The position numbers were made by a program, and so were the translations under genes. From Chelatococcus sp. HY11 (lineage in GTDB: Bacteria > Pseudomonadota > Alphaproteobacteria > Rhizobiales > Beijerinckiaceae), in contig NZ_JAHBRX010000002.1 of assembly GCF_018398335.1 (NCBI RefSeq), positions 1,116,001-1,180,000 of the forward strand: 64,000 bases of DNA, read 5' to 3'. Below the pieces are notes generated by a model. It saw only the letters and a list, made by a program, of their open reading frames with translations. It ran no database searches and was not told where the DNA came from. Of the stretch, positions 42,074 through 49,829 are shown in pieces (position 1 is the stretch's first letter; each line of letters opens with the position of its first letter).

Positions 42074-43690
42074 ATGGACGTTTTTGACTATGTGATCATA
42101 GGTGGCGGCTCGGCTGGCTGTGTCATCGCCAACAGGCTGGTGACGGCCGGCGCCTCGGTCTGCGTCCTCGAAGCCGGACCTGTCGACAGCAATTTTTTCA
42201 TCCATATGCCGGTTGGCTTCGTAAAAACGCTCTTCAATCCTTCTCTGATCTGGCAATTCTACAGCGAACCGTCGGAGGGGAGCGGCGGCCGGAAACTATA
42301 CGCGCCGCAGGGCAAGACGCTGGGCGGATCGAGCTCCGTCAATGGCATGGTCTATGTGCGCGGGCAGGCGAACGACTACAACGCCTGGGCGCAGAGCGGC
42401 AATCGCGGCTGGGGCTATGCGGACGTGCTTCCCTATTTCCGACGAATCGAAAGCCGCATGGCGCCTCACGATCCGAACTACCGCGGCAGCAAGGGGCTGC
42501 TGCCCGTCACCGATCCCGACTGGAGACATCCCCTATGCGAGGCTTTCATCGCCGGCGCGCAGTCGATCGGGCTGCCGCGCAATGCCGACTATAACGGCGC
42601 CACCCAGGAAGGCACGGGTTACTACCAGCGCACGATAGCCGGCTCCCGCAGGATCAGCGCGGCCCGCGCCTATCTCTATCCGGTCATGAAGAAGCCTAAT
42701 ATCCGGGTTCTGACCGATGCCCAGGCCTCCTCCCTCATCCTCGACGGCAAGCGTGTTGTCGGCGTCAGCTACAGGCGCGGCGGCGTTGCGTCGGAAGTGC
42801 GCGCGCGCCGTGAAGTCATCGTCAGTGCCGGCGCCATTAACACGCCGCGTCTGCTGCAACTGTCTGGCATCGGCAACCCGGATGTCTTGACCCGCGCGGG
42901 CGTTACTGTCCGCCACGCGCTCAATGGCGTCGGCGAAAACCTCTCGGATCACTACAGTCCCCGTCTTGTCGCCAGCGTGAAGAACATCGGCACCATCAAC
43001 GGCCTCGTGAAGGGCCCGCGCCTGATGTCCGAGTTCCTGCGCTGGAGCCTGCGCAAGCCGAGCGTTTTGGCCCTCAGCGCGGCGGTCTGCTACGCTTTTG
43101 GCCGCTCAGATCCGGCGCTCGACGCGCCGGACTACACCATCATCTTCACGCCCGCGAGCTACAAGGACGGGCAGCTCGGCGTGCTCGACGACTATCCCGG
43201 AATCACGGCCGGCGCCTGGCAGATGCGTCCGGAAAGCACCGGCTATGTCCACATCACGTCGGCCGACGTCAACACGGCGCCGACGATCCAGCCGAACTAT
43301 CTCGCCGCCGAAAAAGACCGCCGGGTCCTGCTGCACGCCATTCGCTCCGCGCGCCGCATCCTCCAGAGCCAGCCGATGGCCGCCTATTACGACGCGGAGC
43401 GGCTACCGGGCGCCTCGCTGCAGACCGATGACGAACTGCTCGACTTCGCGCGCCGCTACGGATCGAGCACCTATCACCTCGCCGGGAGCTGCCGCATGGG
43501 GCCGAGCACCGCACGCAACACGGTGGTAGACGACCAGTTGCGCGTCCACGGCCTGGAGAACCTGCGGATCGCCGATTCCTCGGTCATTCCCGCGATGGTC
43601 TCCGCCAATACCTACGCCACCGCCCTGCTGATCGGGGAAAAGGCGGCGGACTTCATACTGGGTCGCGAGGCGCTCGCCGACGCTGCCTGA
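42074..43690 (+). CDS. GMC-family FAD oxidoreductase (choline dehydrogenase-like)
   Basis: 538 residues; FAD loop YVIIGGGSAGCVIANRL, GMC signature 1 GKTLGGSSSVNGMVYVRGQ, signature 2 SAGAINTPRLLQLSGIG, and the C-terminal YHLAGSCRMG plus SSVIPAMVSANTYATAL with the active-site His/Asn region. GGGGAAGAAAC precedes the ATG. It oxidises a primary or secondary alcohol using FAD; soluble, no signal peptide. An ATCTT/AAGAT inverted repeat at 42040-42052 lies in its promoter and could be an operator, but no second copy was found. Confidence 0.92.
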   Translation: MDVFDYVIIGGGSAGCVIANRLVTAGASVCVLEAGPVDSNFFIHMPVGFVKTLFNPSLIWQFYSEPSEGSGGRKLYAPQGKTLGGSSSVNGMVYVRGQANDYNAWAQSGNRGWGYADVLPYFRRIESRMAPHDPNYRGSKGLLPVTDPDWRHPLCEAFIAGAQSIGLPRNADYNGATQEGTGYYQRTIAGSRRISAARAYLYPVMKKPNIRVLTDAQASSLILDGKRVVGVSYRRGGVASEVRARREVIVSAGAINTPRLLQLSGIGNPDVLTRAGVTVRHALNGVGENLSDHYSPRLVASVKNIGTINGLVKGPRLMSEFLRWSLRKPSVLALSAAVCYAFGRSDPALDAPDYTIIFTPASYKDGQLGVLDDYPGITAGAWQMRPESTGYVHITSADVNTAPTIQPNYLAAEKDRRVLLHAIRSARRILQSQPMAAYYDAERLPGASLQTDDELLDFARRYGSSTYHLAGSCRMGPSTARNTVVDDQLRVHGLENLRIADSSVIPAMVSANTYATALLIGEKAADFILGREALADAA

Positions 43691-43736
43691 CATTCCGATC
43701 GCGGAATGGACCTGATCCCCAAGGAAGGACAAGACG

Positions 43737-44831
43737 ATGGATGGCACCAAGCCTGCGGAGAAGCTTTTCATCCGGGCAGAAGATCTGACCCTCGTTTCGG
43801 CCCAACTGCTCGAAAAGAGCGGCCTGTCGCCAGCCGACGCTGAGCTGGTAGCCCGCTGTCTGGTGGAGGCCGATCTGCGTGGCGTCGAGACACACGGTGT
43901 CGTGCGGCTCGTGCACTATATCAAGCGGATCCACCTTGGCCTCATCAATCCCGTGCCGGCGATCCGCGTCACCAAGGTGACGCCGGTTGCCGCCTCGGTG
44001 GACGGTGACGACGGCTTCGGCTTCGTCGTCGCTGAGCGGGCGATGCGCGAGGCGATCGAGATGGCCTCGCAATACGGCGTAGGCCTCGCCTCGGTCCATC
44101 GGAGCAGCCACTTCGGCATGGCGGCGAGCTATGTCCTGCAGGCCGTGCGCGCCGGCTACATGTCGCTGGTCTTCACCAATGCTTCCGCGTCCATGCCGCC
44201 TTGGGGCGGCCGCGACCCCGTGCTAGGCACGAGCCCCTTCGCCGCCGGCGCCCCTGGCGGGAAGCTGCCGCCCTTCGTGCTCGACATGGCGGTCGCCGTC
44301 GCCGCCCGGGGCAAGGTGCGCCTGGCCGCCAAGCGGGGCCAGAGCGTTCCCGAAGGCTGGGGCCTCGACAAGGATGGTCGCGCCACCACCGATCCGCAGG
44401 CGATCCTCGACGGCGGCGTGGTCCTGCCCGTCGGCGGTCCGAAGGGTTCGGCGATCGCCATGATGATGGATATCTTCTCGGGCGTGTTCTCCGGCTCGGC
44501 CTTTGCCGGCGAGGTGACCAACCATACCGAGGAATTCACAAAGCCCCAAAATGTCGGGCATTTCATCATGGCCATCAAACCGGACCTGTTCCTGCCGATG
44601 ACGGAATTCGCCGAGCGCATGGACTTTCTCACCAACCGGGTGAAGTCGTCGGCGCTCGCCGACGGCTTCTCCGAGATTCTGGTCTCAGGCGAGCCGGAAG
44701 CCCGATTGGAGACGAGGCGCCGGGCAGAAGGCATTGCCCTGCCCAAGGCAGAGCTCGATGCAATCCGCATCGCGGCGGAGGGACACGGCCTTCCCTTCCC
44801 GACGCTGTCCACATACGCCTTTGCATCCTGA
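43737..44831 (+). CDS. Malate/L-lactate dehydrogenase family oxidoreductase
   Basis: 364 residues of the NAD(P)-dependent Ldh2/ComC/YiaK fold, distinct from Rossmann-type dehydrogenases. Markers: EADLRGVETHGVVRL with the active-site His, VHRSSHFGMAASYVLQA, NASASMPPWGGRDPVLGTSPFAAGAP, and GPKGSAIAMMMDI. Substrates in the family include malate, sulfolactate, ureidoglycolate and 2,3-diketogulonate. AAGGAAGG precedes its ATG, 46 bases after the GMC gene; co-transcribed. Confidence 0.93.
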   Translation: MDGTKPAEKLFIRAEDLTLVSAQLLEKSGLSPADAELVARCLVEADLRGVETHGVVRLVHYIKRIHLGLINPVPAIRVTKVTPVAASVDGDDGFGFVVAERAMREAIEMASQYGVGLASVHRSSHFGMAASYVLQAVRAGYMSLVFTNASASMPPWGGRDPVLGTSPFAAGAPGGKLPPFVLDMAVAVAARGKVRLAAKRGQSVPEGWGLDKDGRATTDPQAILDGGVVLPVGGPKGSAIAMMMDIFSGVFSGSAFAGEVTNHTEEFTKPQNVGHFIMAIKPDLFLPMTEFAERMDFLTNRVKSSALADGFSEILVSGEPEARLETRRRAEGIALPKAELDAIRIAAEGHGLPFPTLSTYAFAS

Positions 44832-44843
44832 GGAACGCCCACC

Positions 44844-45656
44844 ATGGCCTTGACCCCAGCAAATCGCGATTTCGCGCTCGTCGACACGCATGCCCATATC
44901 TTTCGCGCCGACCTCCCGATGGCGCCAGGCGGGCTGCATCTGCCGACGCATGACTTCGAGACGGCCGACTATCTGGCGATCCTCGATGCCCATGGCGTGG
45001 AAAACGCCGTCATTGCCGCGCCGAGCTTCCTCGGCACCTATAACGACTACATGATCAAGGCGCTGAAGCGCGAGCCGCGCCTGCGCGGCACGGTCATCGT
45101 CGAGCCCGGGATCGATCCCTACATCCTCAAGGCGATGGACGGCGACGGCGTGGTCGGCGTCCGCCTGTCCTTCCGGGGGCGCAAGCAACTGCCCGATGTT
45201 GCGGGCGCGGAGTTCCAGCGGCTGCTCTGGCGGCTCGCCGACCTCGACTGGCACGTGCATCTGCATATCGAGGGCCAGCGCCTACCGGAGGTATTGCCAG
45301 TCCTGACACGATCCCCCGTCAAGCTGGTGGTCGATCATTTCGGTCGGCCCGACCCCGAAACCGGCGCCGAGAGCGAAGGCTTCCGAGCCTATCTGCGTGC
45401 GTTCGATTCCGGCCGCACGTGGGGCAAGCTGTCCGGCGGGTTCCGCATTGTCTGTGATCCCCAGCCGCTTGCGGACCGGCTCATGGCCGTGGCGGGCCCA
45501 GAGCGCCTGGTTTGGGGCAGTGACTGCCCGTTTACGGACTTTGAGAAGACGGTGACCTACCAGTCCACCATCGACTCACTGGTCCAGTGGGTGCCTTCAC
45601 GCGATGATCGGAACATCATCGCTCAGACGTCGCTTAAACTATACAAATTCAAGTAA
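44844..45656 (+). CDS. Amidohydrolase family 2 protein (2-pyrone-4,6-dicarboxylate lactonase-like)
   Basis: 270 residues of the TIM-barrel amidohydrolase_2 family. Metal/active-site segments are DTHAHIF near residue 14, HVHLHIEGQ, VVDHFGRPDP and the late WGSDCPF, in the order of LigI and related lactonases. It would open a lactone or decarboxylate/hydrate a cyclic acid. It is 12 bases after the dehydrogenase gene and is the last gene of this unit. The 3' end is AT-rich. Confidence 0.9.
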   Translation: MALTPANRDFALVDTHAHIFRADLPMAPGGLHLPTHDFETADYLAILDAHGVENAVIAAPSFLGTYNDYMIKALKREPRLRGTVIVEPGIDPYILKAMDGDGVVGVRLSFRGRKQLPDVAGAEFQRLLWRLADLDWHVHLHIEGQRLPEVLPVLTRSPVKLVVDHFGRPDPETGAESEGFRAYLRAFDSGRTWGKLSGGFRIVCDPQPLADRLMAVAGPERLVWGSDCPFTDFEKTVTYQSTIDSLVQWVPSRDDRNIIAQTSLKLYKFK

Positions 45657-45978
45657 TAAAAGGGCCTTGGACTGGAAGTTCATTCGTCAGACGTGGACTA
45701 ACAGGCCATGGAGTTGAAGCTATAGCGAGGCCGATATCAATCACGACCACGTCTTGACGGCTCGGAACATCGCGGCGCGGCGGTTGTTAGCTCTATGCTC
45801 CCGACGTTTTCAGCCTGAGCGCCCGGGAGCAGCCCCGATCCGGCAGCTTCCCCAAGCGGGTCGGGGCGCCTACATGACTCATACATCTCGCAGACTTTCA
45901 GCGGATAGGGATGCACAGCCCCGCGCTCCCGCCAGTGCCGGTTTGGGCCGGGGGTTTGCTTTTACCAGGTGGATCGGC
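45657..45978. other. Non-coding interval
   Basis: About 320 bases after the amidohydrolase stop. I see no gene, RNA or clear terminator; short open frames lack ribosome binding sites. GC content drops relative to the catabolic modules on both sides. Confidence 0.5.
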
Positions 45979-46182
45979 TTAGGTCGCCTTTGGGCTCTCA
46001 GCGGCTTCGCGCACGCGGGCGAGACAAACCTGCATGCTCTCCAGGATCGCCTCCGCCGTGGCAGTGGCCTGGCCACTGGCCCGCAATTCCCTGATGAACT
46101 CGCGTTGCCGGGCGCATCGCGCTTCGGCTTCTGTTACGTGCTCTGCGGACACTGTGATCGAAGCGACCTTCGGTGTGGACAT
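45979..46182 (-). CDS. Small hypothetical protein (67 residues)
   Basis: Starts MSTPKVASITVSAEHVTEAE at ATG 46182 with a strong GGAGGA six bases upstream. The protein is mainly helical and charged (RCARQREFIRELRASGQ, AILESMQVCLARVREAAE), has two Cys separated by about 30 residues, and no signal or membrane segment. I do not recognise a function. On the minus strand a GGAAC (46226-46230) followed 17 bases later by GCTT (46205-46208) is a poor EcfG-like promoter. The good ribosome binding site and protein-like composition make it a likely real gene. Confidence 0.65.
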   Translation of the reverse strand: MSTPKVASITVSAEHVTEAEARCARQREFIRELRASGQATATAEAILESMQVCLARVREAAESPKAT

Positions 46183-46545
46183 GTCTTCCTCCGCCTAGAC
46201 AAAGAAGCAGCCAAAACCGATCCAAGTTCCGATGCATCATAATATCGCATCACTGGGCTACCGCAGAGTGATCAGCTAGAGGAGCACAACTTTACAGCCT
46301 TTTTTGTTGGGCTAGCGGAAAGTGCTCATCCGTCGATTGCTGATTCTTGAGGCGACAGATCCTTGCGCCTCCCGTACAGGCAGGCTTGCAGAGCGAGAAT
46401 TCCTTACTATCATTATTCGGCTGAGACCCGGCGTAGAAAATGGAGCGCGATGTGCTCTTGACACGCCGCTCGTTCAATACTCATCCCGGCTCCAGCCGGA
46501 ATGAAGAATTGGTCAGATGATGCCAGCGGAAGCCCAGCATTGAGA
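46183..46545. other. Non-coding interval
   Basis: About 360 bases, AT-richer than the catabolic modules. It holds the promoter of the 67-residue gene (minus strand). Open frames of about 60 codons on both strands have no ribosome binding sites and unconvincing products. Confidence 0.45.
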
Positions 46546-46564
46546 GCGCCCCCCGTGGGGGCGC
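46546..46564 (-). terminator. Tight GC hairpin downstream of the CsbD/DUF883-like gene
   Basis: GCGCCCCC (46546-46553) and GGGGGCGC (46557-46564) form a perfect 8-bp stem with a 3-nt loop, 26 bases past the gene's stop. There is no U tract on the minus strand. Confidence 0.5.
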
Positions 46565-46572
46565 GTCTCTGC

Positions 46573-46605
46573 TTTAGCGCCAAGACCTATTTAGCGCCAA
46601 GACCT
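46573..46605. repeat. 17-bp tandem repeat spanning a stop codon
   Basis: TTTAGCGCCAAGACCT occurs at 46573-46588 and again at 46590-46605, separated by a single A. The right copy contains the last codons and stop (RSWR-stop) of the gene at 46591-46905; the left copy lies just beyond the stop. It is probably a recent slippage duplication. Confidence 0.85.
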
Positions 46606-46905
46606 GCGACTATTCTCGTCAGCCCTACCCCGGCACATCCAGCCAATGACGGCGCCAAACATCCCGGCCACGAGTATGCTACTCAGCGGGCTTGACCCTA
46701 CTTGGCGTCCCAAGGCCTGAACGCCATCCTCATAATAGGCTTGGCCGGCGTCCACCGTCTGGCGCGTTACGTCTTTCGCGGTGCTGGCCGCCTGGTCCTT
46801 CAAGTCTACCACCTTGTCGCGTCCAGAATTCCACGTCTCTTTAGCAGCGTCCTTAGCCTTGTCAGCCATGTCCTGCGCTGCGCCCTTGATTTGTTCACTA
46901 TCCAT
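46591..46905 (-). CDS. CsbD-like/DUF883 (ElaB/YqjD-type) membrane-associated stress protein
   Basis: 104 residues from ATG 46905, with GGAGG seven bases upstream. The N-terminal MDSEQIKGAAQDMADKAKDA is CsbD-like. It continues as a long amphipathic helix and ends with one hydrophobic segment LSSILVAGMFGAVIGWMC (about 75-92) followed by a basic tail, the ElaB/YqjD layout that tethers proteins to the inner membrane. Such genes belong to general stress regulons; an EcfG-type promoter motif lies just upstream (46935-46959), supporting stress control. The C-terminal codons are part of a tandem repeat. Confidence 0.85.
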   Translation of the reverse strand: MDSEQIKGAAQDMADKAKDAAKETWNSGRDKVVDLKDQAASTAKDVTRQTVDAGQAYYEDGVQALGRQVGSSPLSSILVAGMFGAVIGWMCRGRADENSRRSWR

Positions 46906-46934
46906 GCGAACCTCCGTTTGATTCCATGCAGGTC

Positions 46935-46959
46935 AACGCCCGAAAAATCACTTCGTTCA
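46935..46959 (-). promoter_or_regulatory. EcfG-type (general stress response) promoter candidate
   Basis: On the minus strand TGAAC, 16 bases, CGTT, against the alphaproteobacterial EcfG consensus GGAAC-N16/17-CGTT: one mismatch in nine. It is 30 bases upstream of the ATG of the CsbD/DUF883-like gene, leaving a short leader with the ribosome binding site. Confidence 0.6.
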
Positions 46960-47129
46960 CAGCGGCGTCAAAAAAGACACCCCTCGCAGAGACGCCGTCA
47001 TCGATCACAACGTCAGGGAATTCATCGCCCCAGACCGACGTTTTGTTCTTCCCGGTTCCGTCACATGACGTTGGATATCGGGGGCCGCCGCGCGGGATGC
47101 CAACTGCGCGCATGACACGCGTTGGAAAA

Positions 47130-47140
47130 TTGTTATACAA
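47130..47140. promoter_or_regulatory. TTGTTATACAA operator-like site upstream of gntR (module 6)
   Basis: TTGTTATACAA lies 17 bases upstream of the gntR start. The embedded TATACA (47134-47139) could be the -10 box, with ATGACA 16 bases upstream as -35, so binding here would repress gntR itself. Identical 11-mers occur at 53774 and 55081. Confidence 0.65.
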
Positions 47141-47156
47141 ATTACTCCATACGCGA

Positions 47157-47933
47157 ATGATGGTGCCGATGACCAAGGCTTCAGCCTCCCAACAACCGAC
47201 CTACCAGTTTCTCAATCCGAAACGCGAGTCGCTTCCCGAAGCCATTGCCAATGTGGTCGCCGAAGCCATCGCCAGCGGCCAACTCGCGCCCGGTGCACGC
47301 ATCGTCGAGACCGCGTTGACCACCAGCCTCAACGTGAGCCGCGTGCCGGTGCGCGAAGCGCTCAAGGTCCTGCATACCCAAGGGATTATCGAGGGTGGGA
47401 GCCATCGCGGCTTTCGCGTCGCGACCTTTTCGCCGAAAATGGTGCAGAGCGTCCAGGAAGCACGCATCGACCTGGAAACGCTTCTCCTGCGCGACGCGGT
47501 GGCAAACTGGCAGTCAGGGGCCGCGGATGTAAAGGAACTCGATGCTGTGATCGCGCGCATGCGCACGGCCGCCCGTGCCGGGGACTTCGAGGAGATGCTG
47601 CGCGCCGATCTCGCATTTCACCGGGTGATCTGCGATGCGGCGCAAAATCCCATCTTCGCGACCCTGTGGACGGCTATCGCCCGCCATGTCCTCATCATTC
47701 TCAATCTCGCCCGTTTTCGGGATACGGACCTGTCCGTCGTCGTGCGCCGTCATATCGCGCTGAAGGACCAGATCATCATGCAGATCGCCCAGCGCGGCTC
47801 GGTCGCGGACCTGCGCACGATCCTCGAGGCTCATTTCCTGGCCGAGCGCGCCTCGGTGATCGGCGAGCCCGCGGCGGGGAAAGTCAAGCCGCGAGCCAGC
47901 CGCCGTCCACCATCAGGCAAGACCCGGTCGTAA
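47157..47933 (+). CDS. GntR-family regulator, FCD subfamily (module 6)
   Basis: About 258 residues from ATG 47157 (ATGs at 47160 and 47169 also in frame; no strong ribosome binding site). Winged helix: SLPEAIANVVAEAIASGQL, ARIVETALTTSLNVSRVPVREALKVLHTQGII, RGFRVATFS. The FCD domain includes LRADLAFHRVICDAAQNP and VVRRHIALKDQI with ligand-binding histidines. A basic C-terminal tail overlaps the 3' end of the convergent SDR gene by 50 bases. The TTGTTATACAA sites around it, the SDR and the hydantoinase operon suggest it is the module's repressor. Confidence 0.92.
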   Translation: MMVPMTKASASQQPTYQFLNPKRESLPEAIANVVAEAIASGQLAPGARIVETALTTSLNVSRVPVREALKVLHTQGIIEGGSHRGFRVATFSPKMVQSVQEARIDLETLLLRDAVANWQSGAADVKELDAVIARMRTAARAGDFEEMLRADLAFHRVICDAAQNPIFATLWTAIARHVLIILNLARFRDTDLSVVVRRHIALKDQIIMQIAQRGSVADLRTILEAHFLAERASVIGEPAAGKVKPRASRRPPSGKTRS

Positions 47934-48663
47934 ACGAGGCTTCGTCACTCGCGAGGAAGAGGGCCGCCCGTGCCACCTCGTCCGGGCTGCCGAGACGGCC
48001 GAGTGGATGGCGTGCCGCCGAGGCGGCACGCGCTGCCGCCGCGTCCGGCGATCGCTCGAAAGCGCGGGCGAGCAGCGGAGTGTCGATGGCGCCGGGCACC
48101 ACCACATTGACGCGGATGTTCTCCGCCGCGTGGTCCAGAGCCATACTGCGCGCCAGGCTGACGATCGCACCCTTGCTCGCGAGATAAGCCGCGTTGGCCC
48201 GGCCTCCCGCGAATGCCAGTTGCGAGCCGACCAGAACGATCGCCCCGCCGCCGCGCGACCGCATGGCGTGAATGGCGGCCCGGCTCCACAGGAACGATCC
48301 GGTGAGGTTGGTGCGCAGAACCGCATCCCAAGCATCGACCGAGCTGTCCGCGACCGACTGGCCGGTCGACCAGCCGGCCGCCGCAAGCAGGACATCGAAG
48401 CCGCCGAAGCGCTGGCGCGCTGCTTCGGCGTGGGCGTCCACGGTCATCACGTCACCCACGTCGCCGGCAAGGGCAAGCGCCACGCCCCCGGCTGCCTCGA
48501 CCATCGCCGTGGCCCGCACCAAAGCCGCTTCATCCCGATCGACAAGGACGAGCGTCGCCCCCTCCTGTGCGAAGAGAACGGCGCTGGCCAGGCCGATGCC
48601 GGACGCAGCCCCGGTCACAGCCACGACCTTGTCCCTCAGCCGCCCAGGCCTGTCGACCACCAT
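47884..48663 (-). CDS. SDR-family oxidoreductase
   Basis: 259-residue classical SDR: VAVTGAASGIG cofactor loop, DRDEAAL after strand 2 suggesting NAD preference, AAAG in the NNAG position, LVGSQL catalytic Ser, and YLASK with Tyr/Lys. The GSCLMVDGGWLAA ending is typical. It probably oxidises a hydroxyl of a pathway intermediate. It is divergent from the Dpp operon, with a degenerate operator-like site in the shared promoter, and overlaps the convergent gntR 3' end. Confidence 0.92.
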   Translation of the reverse strand: MVVDRPGRLRDKVVAVTGAASGIGLASAVLFAQEGATLVLVDRDEAALVRATAMVEAAGGVALALAGDVGDVMTVDAHAEAARQRFGGFDVLLAAAGWSTGQSVADSSVDAWDAVLRTNLTGSFLWSRAAIHAMRSRGGGAIVLVGSQLAFAGGRANAAYLASKGAIVSLARSMALDHAAENIRVNVVVPGAIDTPLLARAFERSPDAAAARAASAARHPLGRLGSPDEVARAALFLASDEASFTTGSCLMVDGGWLAA

Positions 48664-48697
48664 CTGATGTCACTTTCCCGTTGCGAATGATGTTAGT

Positions 48698-48708
48698 TTG
48701 TTAGACAT
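48698..48708. promoter_or_regulatory. Degenerate TTGTTATACAA-like site between the SDR and Dpp units
   Basis: TTGTTAGACAT matches TTGTTATACAA at nine of eleven positions. It lies 35 bases upstream of the SDR start and 140 bases upstream of dppD, in the only divergent promoter region of module 6. Confidence 0.45.
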
Positions 48709-48848
48709 TTTACGAAACATGTTGCGCAGCACAAGAGGCCGTGCACACAATACGGCGACAGGCGCCTGCTGATCTGGAGATCTTGTCCGGCAGCGGTGTG
48801 GTGCGCGACCGATCAACCCGTCACACAAGATCCCGGAGTTCGCCGAAC

Positions 48849-49829
48849 GTGGAGCCAGTCTTGTCCGTCCGCGATCTCCGTGTGGAATTCGCCACCCGGC
48901 GAGGAACCGTTCGCGCACTCGACGACGTCTCCTTCGCAATCGACAAGGCAGAGGTGCTGGGCGTGGTCGGTGAATCCGGGGCGGGGAAATCCGTAACGGG
49001 CGCCGCCGTCATGGGGCTGGTCGCGCCCCCCGGACGCATTACGGCCGGCGAAATAAGTCTGGGAGGTCTCAGGATCGACGGCTTCGACGAGCGCGGCATG
49101 CGCGCCATTCGCGGCAAGCGCATCGGCATGATTTTCCAGGATCCGCTAACGAGCCTCAATCCTCTGATCCGCATTGGCGACCAACTGGTCGAGACCATGC
49201 TGACCCATCTCAACCTCAGCGCGCGCCAAGCTCGGCTCGCGGCCATCGACCTCCTCGCCGAAACCGGCATTCCAAGCCCTGCGACACGCATCGACAGCTA
49301 TCCGCACGAATTTTCGGGTGGCATGCGCCAGCGCGTGGTGATTGCGCTGGCCCTGTGCGGCGAGCCCGATCTCGTCATCGCGGATGAACCGACCACGGCG
49401 CTCGACGTGTCCGTCCAGGCGCAGATCATCGCCCTCATCAAACGTCTTTGCAAGGAGCGCCGTACGGCCGTCATGCTGATCACCCACGACATGGGTGTGA
49501 TCGCCGAAGCAGCCGATCGCGTCGCCGTCATGTATGCGGGACGGGTCGTCGAGGTCGGCCCGGTGGACGACATCGTGCGGCGGCCGCGCCACCCCTATAC
49601 CCAGGGCTTGATGAGCGCGATCCCGCCGCTTGATCATCGGCCCGACCGGCTGGTGCAGATTCCAGGCAGCATGCCGCGGCTGACGGCGATCCCGTCGGGC
49701 TGTGCCTTTCATCCACGCTGCCCGCAGGCTTTCGCGCTCTGCCGTGTCGAGGAGCCGGCGGGGCGCCGCGCCGGCACGAGTTTTGCTGCTTGCCATCTCT
49801 ATTCGCCGGCGGCAGGACGGGTTTCGTGA
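48849..49829 (+). CDS. dppD: Dipeptide/oligopeptide-type ABC transporter ATPase DppD
   Basis: 326 residues from GTG 48849, where homology begins (VEPVLSVRDLRVEF); the open frame extends 36 codons upstream without protein character. Walker A GESGAGKSV, Q-loop FQDPLTSLNP, signature FSGGMRQRV, Walker B LVIADEPTTALD, and the C-terminal oligopeptide-family cysteine cluster region GCAFHPRCPQAFALC are all present. First gene of the long plus-strand operon; its stop overlaps the dppF GTG. Confidence 0.94.
   Translation: MEPVLSVRDLRVEFATRRGTVRALDDVSFAIDKAEVLGVVGESGAGKSVTGAAVMGLVAPPGRITAGEISLGGLRIDGFDERGMRAIRGKRIGMIFQDPLTSLNPLIRIGDQLVETMLTHLNLSARQARLAAIDLLAETGIPSPATRIDSYPHEFSGGMRQRVVIALALCGEPDLVIADEPTTALDVSVQAQIIALIKRLCKERRTAVMLITHDMGVIAEAADRVAVMYAGRVVEVGPVDDIVRRPRHPYTQGLMSAIPPLDHRPDRLVQIPGSMPRLTAIPSGCAFHPRCPQAFALCRVEEPAGRRAGTSFAACHLYSPAAGRVS

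Noticed and set aside
45640-45650. ACTATACAAAT, similar to the TTGTTATACAA motif
   Set aside because: It lies inside the 3' coding end of the amidohydrolase gene and matches only the right half.
46898-47176. 92-codon minus-strand open frame upstream of gntR
   Set aside because: Overlaps the gntR promoter and the EcfG-like promoter, and has no recognisable protein pattern.
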